The translations under genes and the position numbers were made by a program. From Opeltia flavorubescens (taxonomy: Eukaryota > Ascomycota > Lecanoromycetes > Teloschistales > Teloschistaceae), in contig KE546971.1 of assembly GCA_000442125.1 (NCBI GenBank), forward strand, positions 1,490,583 to 1,554,582: DNA of 64,000 nucleotides. The letters are read 5' to 3'. Shown here piece by piece: positions 58,401 through 64,000 of this stretch. Numbering within the stretch: position 1 is the first letter of the stretch; each line of letters starts with the position of its first letter. Below the pieces are notes generated by a model. The model searched no databases and had not been told where the DNA came from. It was given only the letters and a program-made list of their open reading frames with translations.

Positions 58401-61400
58401 GCCTTCTCCTTAGAACACACTTGAACGACAACCTCAGATTGGACCGGTGTCGCCAAGAGCTAGAAATAGGATTTCCTAATTTGATAAAACACGAAACGAT
58501 CAGATAAAGTCAAAAAGAGACCACCCCTACTTACTCGAAAACAATGGCCGAAGGTTCCCTTCTACACTATCAAGTCAATTTAAAGTCCTAAGAACCCCTC
58601 TCTAACTACGTAATTTCGCTCGAAACGGCCACCTTCCCAGGACCCAACCTCAACAAAACTCTCTATCTCATACGGATCTATTGTCTTACAAAGATGGTAA
58701 TTTCTCGACTGTCATCACCTTCTTTACAGAGTCGGGAAGCTATGACTGGTCAAGCAGGTACTATGACGACGGAAATCGAGGTGTTGAAAGACCGCAGCTA
58801 CCCACGAAAAGCCAAGACCATGTACCTAAATATTAGACAGGGGCTGAAAAAGTGGGCTTCAGCTTCCAGAATAAAACCGAAAAAAACAAATTTTTTTCAA
58901 TCTATGCTCCCACCCTACTCCTGAATCAATTATTCAAGATGACCCGGAAGTGGCAACGAAACGAATTTCTATTTGATGTTCTCGCGTAGCTTCTGCTATG
59001 GGCTTAACGAAAGAGGTATTTTACTGATATAAGAAGAGCACGAAACAAGGTCCACACGCCAGCAGCTTTGACCGACATCTCCATAACGGGGAGAGAGAAT
59101 TATGAAAAAAAGGGAAAGTGAGATCAATGTATCGACTCAACTGTTTTATACATTTACCAGTCGCGATTCCCTTCTCCAAGGCTTTAGATCTGAGCGTATT
59201 CAAAGACAGGATTTTGGAAGCGAAAATGAGATTGAATCGGGAGATCGCGCTTGTGCAAGGGAGGAAAGAAGATCAAGGTTATGTAGAAAGGATAGGTAGC
59301 TTAAAATTAGATCGAATAATAATCATGAATTGACGAATCGTGGACCTTGAATGGAAATCGTTGAGCTTCCACCTGGTTAGATTCATCAAATGTGTGATTC
59401 AACAGCCGGTATTACTATCAATGAAAATTCCCAGGTGCAATGCGGTACACAACTGGAAAGGAAGAAAACTCACCTGACCTACCGTGACTAGGCATGCTCT
59501 CCACGAACCATGACGTAGACTAAAGCACCTTCATCCAAGGAGTCTTGAAGTTGCCGTCCCTGTATTGCGCAAGACATAAGCTTTCTCAACATGGAGACAA
59601 CCCATGTCTTTCCACTTTGCTACTTATTCCACAGCTTATCGAGAATGAGAATAGTGTACAGGTGGATTGCCCAAACCAGTCGTGGAGAATAGCTTCCTGC
59701 GGTCAAGAGTGTAGTTCGTGATCTGTAGTGTCGCCGATGTAATAGGTCGTAGACATAGCGATACGGTAAGGCATGTGCTTATGATTCAGCCATATACTTT
59801 TGCCTGCTCGTGGGTTTGATTCTGCTCTTCATACACATTTTCCTGAATAAGCGCTCCTACCCAGAACTCGCTCTATGGAATTGGCCAAGCTTCTGTGGAT
59901 TCCTTGATGATCATCATGCAAATCCAATCATCAGTCAGCTGGCAGGACTGAGGCTGTTCATGACTTTCAATTGTCCACAGGGACATCGCTTTCACCGAGG
60001 TGGTGTCATTGCCGCTTGCGATCAAGGCCCAAAGGGTGCGATCACCGCGGGTGAAATGACTAGATCAGATAGGAATTTGATGAGATGCTCTACCAGCTTC
60101 ATGGGAAATGCCGGTGTTGTCCTCTGAATCATCCTGAGCGCTAGTTGATCCCTAAATTGCATATAATTTCGAGATAGCATAGTACATCAAGCTTGATGCG
60201 AGTTCAATGGGTTGGGTTGCTCGGGCTGTAATGATGTCGCACAGGCGACAATCTTACTGTCTGACGTGTTTTGCGGACTCCCAAATTGACAGAAGCGTGA
60301 TGTACATTGTACGGTTGAAGTCGCCAGAAAATCCGGAACGGTCTCTCGGAGAGCTTGAGGTGGATTCGGATGCACAATCCGACCGACGGTGCAACTTGCA
60401 GGAGGTCTAAGTCCATGGCGTTGCGGGTAGTTCGGGCTCTCGAAGCTTATCCATTACAGTTTAGGCTTCGCTGTATGCACCTTATATGCATGGTGCTGAG
60501 AACTCAGTCCAAACAACGAACGCCACTTATCCGTATTGAAATTGCAAGTCCTTGCTGGTGATCTTGAATCTCGATTTTGCTCTGTGTCTGAAGATGCCGA
60601 TATCGGAAATGTATCGATCTGAGTTTACGCGGAAAGCAAAAGCCTATCGTTCAACAGGGCATTTCCACTCCAGCAAATGCATGGCGAAAAATCGTGGCGC
60701 TGATGAGATCGGCCTGTTGCATGTGCACGCTGTCGATCTCCTGCTCAGGATTTCCGATCGGCGGTTTGCCACTTCCCAATTGACATATAGTAGGACCCTG
60801 AGGCAAGCCTTGATTGTTTTGGCTGGAGGATAGGCAGGATTATTGGGCGCCATATTCTCCTTTTGCAGCTGAAACATCCACGCTGCGGGCGTGAAATCTG
60901 GGAACCCGATGACCAGGAGGCGGAGAGAAGCCGTTGGAAGGGCTCGTGCCCAGCATAGTGGCGCGGTAACTGCAGGTGCAGCTGTTGTGCATGAAGAGGT
61001 CAATATCGCTGGGTCAGTGGATTCCGATAGCCGTGCTGATGGGATGTAGCATGTTATCGAGCACCAGTAGGGTTAGTTGCCGAAAGGCATCGAGAGCTTC
61101 AAGGATGCGTCGAGCTGCATCTGGGCCGTTGAAGGAAGTGGAGTCTTCATGAGCATCAATTGCCCAAAGTAGATTGAAGAGACTGAAGAAAAGTTCGAGT
61201 GCATGGGGAATGCAGGGTAGGTGCATACGTGGGTTGGCGATGATTAAAAAGATGGAACCAGCTTTAAATCGCTAGTACCCAGCGGGAAGACCCCGCTAAC
61301 GCCAATCAATCGGCTAGCAGGGGTGGTGGGGGTTTAAAGCTTGTCACTTTGAGGTTGTGTGACAATCATCCCAGACCTGTACAAGTAGTCACCGCACAAT

Positions 61401-61753
61401 CCTCTCATCATACATGCCTCTTTCTGTCTCTAATTCCCTACATTCTTTTACCTGTTGTCTTGCTGTTCTTGTCACGTCTTAGCCAATTCAACCCTTGACC
61501 TGCTGACAGCTTGTTGGTACCCGAGAGCAACTTTCCCAGTCTATTGGATCCAAGCTTGGTCGCACACAGAACAGCCCACAAAGTCTTAGGATGACTGAAA
61601 GCTAGAAATCAGCTATTCATATCAAAAGCTAATACTCTCGATCTTGGTAGCTCTCATCTGCTACGCCGAACACATCTCTACCTACGCCAATGTCTTCCCC
61701 CATCTTGTACAATTGCTAGCAGAAAAAGAGCCATCTCGAAATCCAGAGGCCAC
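52451..61753. other. Gene-poor block with coding relics
   Basis: About 9.3 kb without an intact gene I can support. The DNA looks more AT-rich than its flanks, and open frames are short. Several pieces look like former protein-coding exons: 52976-53236 (minus; SWFRFVPYRIVDLKDVTMELL), 54305-54755 (plus; PLYRFNITAYRLSLINGLAI and IPSMIATVLIALGILAEEER), 55030-55280 (plus; CTKCVSRAEVSRYLEALRRK), 55618-55816 (plus), 56580-56730 (plus; acidic, SDLDSSDILLSSLTDDPSEA), 57481-57640 (plus) and 60644-61226 (minus; GFPDFTPAAWMFQLQKENMA and ALDAFRQLTLLVLDN). None shows a named domain, and no terminal repeats were noticed. The block could be eroded host genes, remnants of mobile DNA, or both. The last ~500 bases are the velB promoter/leader, with pyrimidine-rich runs at 61400-61480. 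An N lies at 54447. Confidence 0.5.
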
Positions 61754-63181
61754 ATGCTCCCCATGTATGCCCCTGGCAGCCACCACAATGTCATGCCACC
61801 ACCCCTTTCCATGGAACCCAATCCTTCCATCGAGCGCAATGGTCCATCTTATGCTCCGCCTTCATCAGCTTCAGTTCCAGTCCCATCTCCAAGCCTTCCA
61901 ACCTCTCCTCAGGAACCATCATCGACAAGCACCGAGGTAAATGGAAGGAAGTACAGGTAAAGGAAGTTCCAGCTCAACGGATCAAATCTCACTGGCTAAA
62001 TCATTTTATCTAGTCTCGAGATTTCACAACAGCCTGTCCGAGCTCGAATGTGTGGGTTTGGTGATAAGGTGCGTCATAGGAGACGATGAGCAGACTCTCA
62101 AAGCTGACATTGAATCGCAATAGGATCGAAGACCGATAACACCGCCTCCGTGTATTCGTCTGATCGTTCGAGATGCGAATCATCCCTACAATGAAATCGA
62201 TATGAAGTGAGATACCTTGGCGGGCCCCAAAGATCTGCTATCCGTACTCCGTTGACACTGCCCACCTAGTCATATTGATACCTCCTTTTTCGTCCTCACG
62301 GTTGATCTCTGGAATTCTGATGGCGACAAAGAAGTCAACCTTGTCCGCCATTCACAAACGTCACCCTCTATCTCCGCCGCGACCTCGGCCTCGTATCCGC
62401 CACCCAACGTTCTGCAAAATCCATTTGGTCTACCGACTACATATCTTACCAACTCACCGTACGCTACCGCTCCGTCTCCGAGCCAAATGCTACCTTCTCA
62501 TCAACAGATGTATTCCACACCAGCCATGAACTATCACCCTTACCAACCGCAGCAACAGCCAATATATCACCAGCAGCATCAGATAGCTCCACCGCCTCTA
62601 CATGCTCATCAACATTCGTATTACGGAAACCATTCAGGGATGGCAATGCAAACTCCAAGCTTCTACGGATCGCACATGCAACAAACTCAAGGACCTTTGC
62701 TATCACCGCACCACGCGATAGATCCTCACGCTTCTACACCGACACCCCAAGGCATGTTCACTCGAAACCTGATTGGCAGTCTCTGCGTTAGCGCCTTCAA
62801 GCTTACGGATACGGAAAACAACATGGGTATCTGGTTCATCCTGCAGGATCTAAGTGTGCGGACAGAGGGCGTTTTTCGGTACAGTTATTTTCCCTCACAC
62901 TTCATTTGAGGACCTTATTAATCCTTCGTTCTACTAGGCTTAAGATGAATTTCGTCAACGTCGGATCTCCTACCAGTTCCACCTCCCCAAGCAATGGATC
63001 CGCTCCAGTGCTCGCATCCTGCTTCTCCAAAGCATTCCAAGTCTACAGTGCGAAGAAGTTTCCTGGCGTTATTGAAAGCACAGGTTTGAGTAAATGCTTC
63101 GCTACGCAAGGAATTAAGATTCCAATACGCAAGGATGGTCCAAGAGGGAACGTCAGAGGCGATGAAGAAGAGGATATGTGA
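61754..63181 (+). CDS. velB: Velvet complex subunit B
   Basis: Five exons (61754-61956, 62014-62068, 62124-62206, 62270-62878, 62938-63181) give 397 residues. The velvet domain is split as in other VelB proteins: first half [35 protein letters not shown] and [20 protein letters not shown]; then a Pro/Gln/His-rich insert of about 140 residues; then second half [10 protein letters not shown]-type block ([20 protein letters not shown]), [20 protein letters not shown] and [20 protein letters not shown]. VelB pairs with VeA (and VosA) to link light, sexual development and secondary metabolism in the nucleus. All four introns are short (55-63 bases) and phases agree. The start is the first ATG ([11 protein letters not shown]); a further upstream exon cannot be excluded. 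The tail is acidic. Confidence 0.95.
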
Positions 63182-64000
63182 GATTATGAATGCTCACGAA
63201 GGTCATTAAGGGCATATAATGGTACGGCATAAGGGACAAAAGTCGACTGTTAGGCGTTTCCGGCACAGATGAAGGAGGTTCATACGGGTGGTCGGACAAA
63301 GGAGTCAGGTCATGGGGATGGGTATAGAAGAGCCTTTTATGTGGGCAATATTTTAAATGCATCATATTATTTCGGAATTACCAATGCAACTACTCTTTTT
63401 ATCATGAATGATTTGGTAAAGCGATCGATTGTGTGAGTCTAAACGCCTTTGCAAATATTGGTCGATAGATACACGAAGCCCTCCAACGCCATTTTGGCCC
63501 GCTGATCAGGGTCTCCAAAACTCCAGATAATACAGTGGTCCCGGCTAAAATTCCCTTTTGAATGTGATCACATCAAAAATGCTCGTCGATACCCCGAGTA
63601 CTAGGCTGTGTATATGTAGACGCCGCTGGACTATGGATTGAACGTCGCCGGATCCGAGACTTTAATTTCCATCGCGCCATTCTTTGTCGTCTAAGGAGGA
63701 GTTCTTGTCGGTCGAGGTCTGGGTGCGTGGACGATGGTGTTGTGAGTGATATGGAGAGGGAGAGGAGGTTGGAAGTCGGGGTCGATGGCGGTAAGGGAAG
63801 GGTTGGTTGGATCATTGTGTAATTGATTTTCTTGGTCTTGTGTATGGATGGATGGGAAGGGGTCTAAGTAGACGGATGAGATTTTATAGATCGATGAGAG
63901 CGGAGAGGGAAGTCGTATTATAGAGAGGAGAGGAGTTTGATCAAAAGCTTCAAAGCGCTCAACTGCGCTCAACTCAACTTAACTCAAAACGATGGAAAAC
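63182..64000. other. 3' flank of velB
   Basis: About 820 bases. Overlapping minus-strand frames at 63573-63972 start from non-ATG codons and show no domain, though a gene entering from the right edge on the minus strand cannot be ruled out. Confidence 0.4.

Noticed and set aside
63573-63972. Minus-strand frames at the right edge
   Set aside because: No ATG start, no domain; kept only as a possibility for a gene entering from outside the window.
1-64000. CRISPR arrays, rRNA, tRNA and complete transposons
   Set aside because: No regular spacer-repeat arrays, rRNA-like blocks, convincing tRNA cloverleafs or paired terminal repeats were noticed; a covariance-model and repeat search would be needed to be certain.

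Overview
The window is nuclear DNA of a filamentous ascomycete (Pezizomycotina). Evidence for this is the dense array of genes with short introns of about 45-75 bases, GT-AG borders and CTAAC/CTGAC-like branch sites, together with lineage-typical genes: velB, a sphingolipid C9-methyltransferase, a Pan1 with two EH domains, a recyclin-1, a DUF6594 protein and an NB-ARC/TPR NLR. The gene set and protein flavour suggest a leotiomycete (Helotiales-like); that placement is inference. Isolated single N bases (6939, 9489, 24446, 29426, 54447) point to a draft assembly.

Layout. 1-682: 3' end of a fungal transcription factor. 1709-6308: PAN1 (minus). 6610-7673: NmrA-like oxidoreductase (minus). 8049-9415: eIF3m (minus). 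10008-11050: RPB11 (minus), divergent from a nitronate monooxygenase (11546-12586). LSM5 (12604-13186, minus, seven small exons) is divergent from a very long DEDDy 3'-5' exonuclease (13463-17679). 18427-19632: disordered protein of unknown function. 20120-21869: sphingolipid C9-methyltransferase. 22389-23448: DUF6594 membrane protein. 23731-25970: retropepsin-like plus C2H2 host gene, followed by a decaying C2H2 gene. 28132-34314: 2027-aa DH-BAR-SH3 Rho GEF. 36570-37550: 2EXR/F-box-like protein. PEX10 and an ERD1-like EXS protein diverge from 38.8-39.0 kb. 41661-46420: divergent NLR and alpha/beta-hydrolase pair. FCF1 (46808-47622) diverges from CSI2-like (48108-49163). 49516-52450: recyclin-1. 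52451-61753: gene-poor block with only coding relics. 61754-63181: velB.

Most genes are housekeeping: endocytosis and polarity (Pan1, Rho GEF, recyclin-1, CSI2-like), RNA metabolism (RPB11, LSM5, FCF1, eIF3m), peroxisomes (PEX10), membrane lipids (C9-methyltransferase) and development (VelB).

The standout is the divergent pair at 41.7-46.4 kb. The NLR has no catalytic N-terminal domain. Instead it begins with a short N-x-G-x-Q-x-G-x-N-x-G motif. The neighbouring alpha/beta-hydrolase ends, on its own last exon, with the same spaced motif. This is the layout expected of an amyloid-signalling NLR/effector pair (fungal programmed cell death or incompatibility), with a motif resembling the RHIM/PP class.

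Gene models were assembled by hand from splice signals, reading phase and family similarity; every spliced model sums to a whole number of codons.
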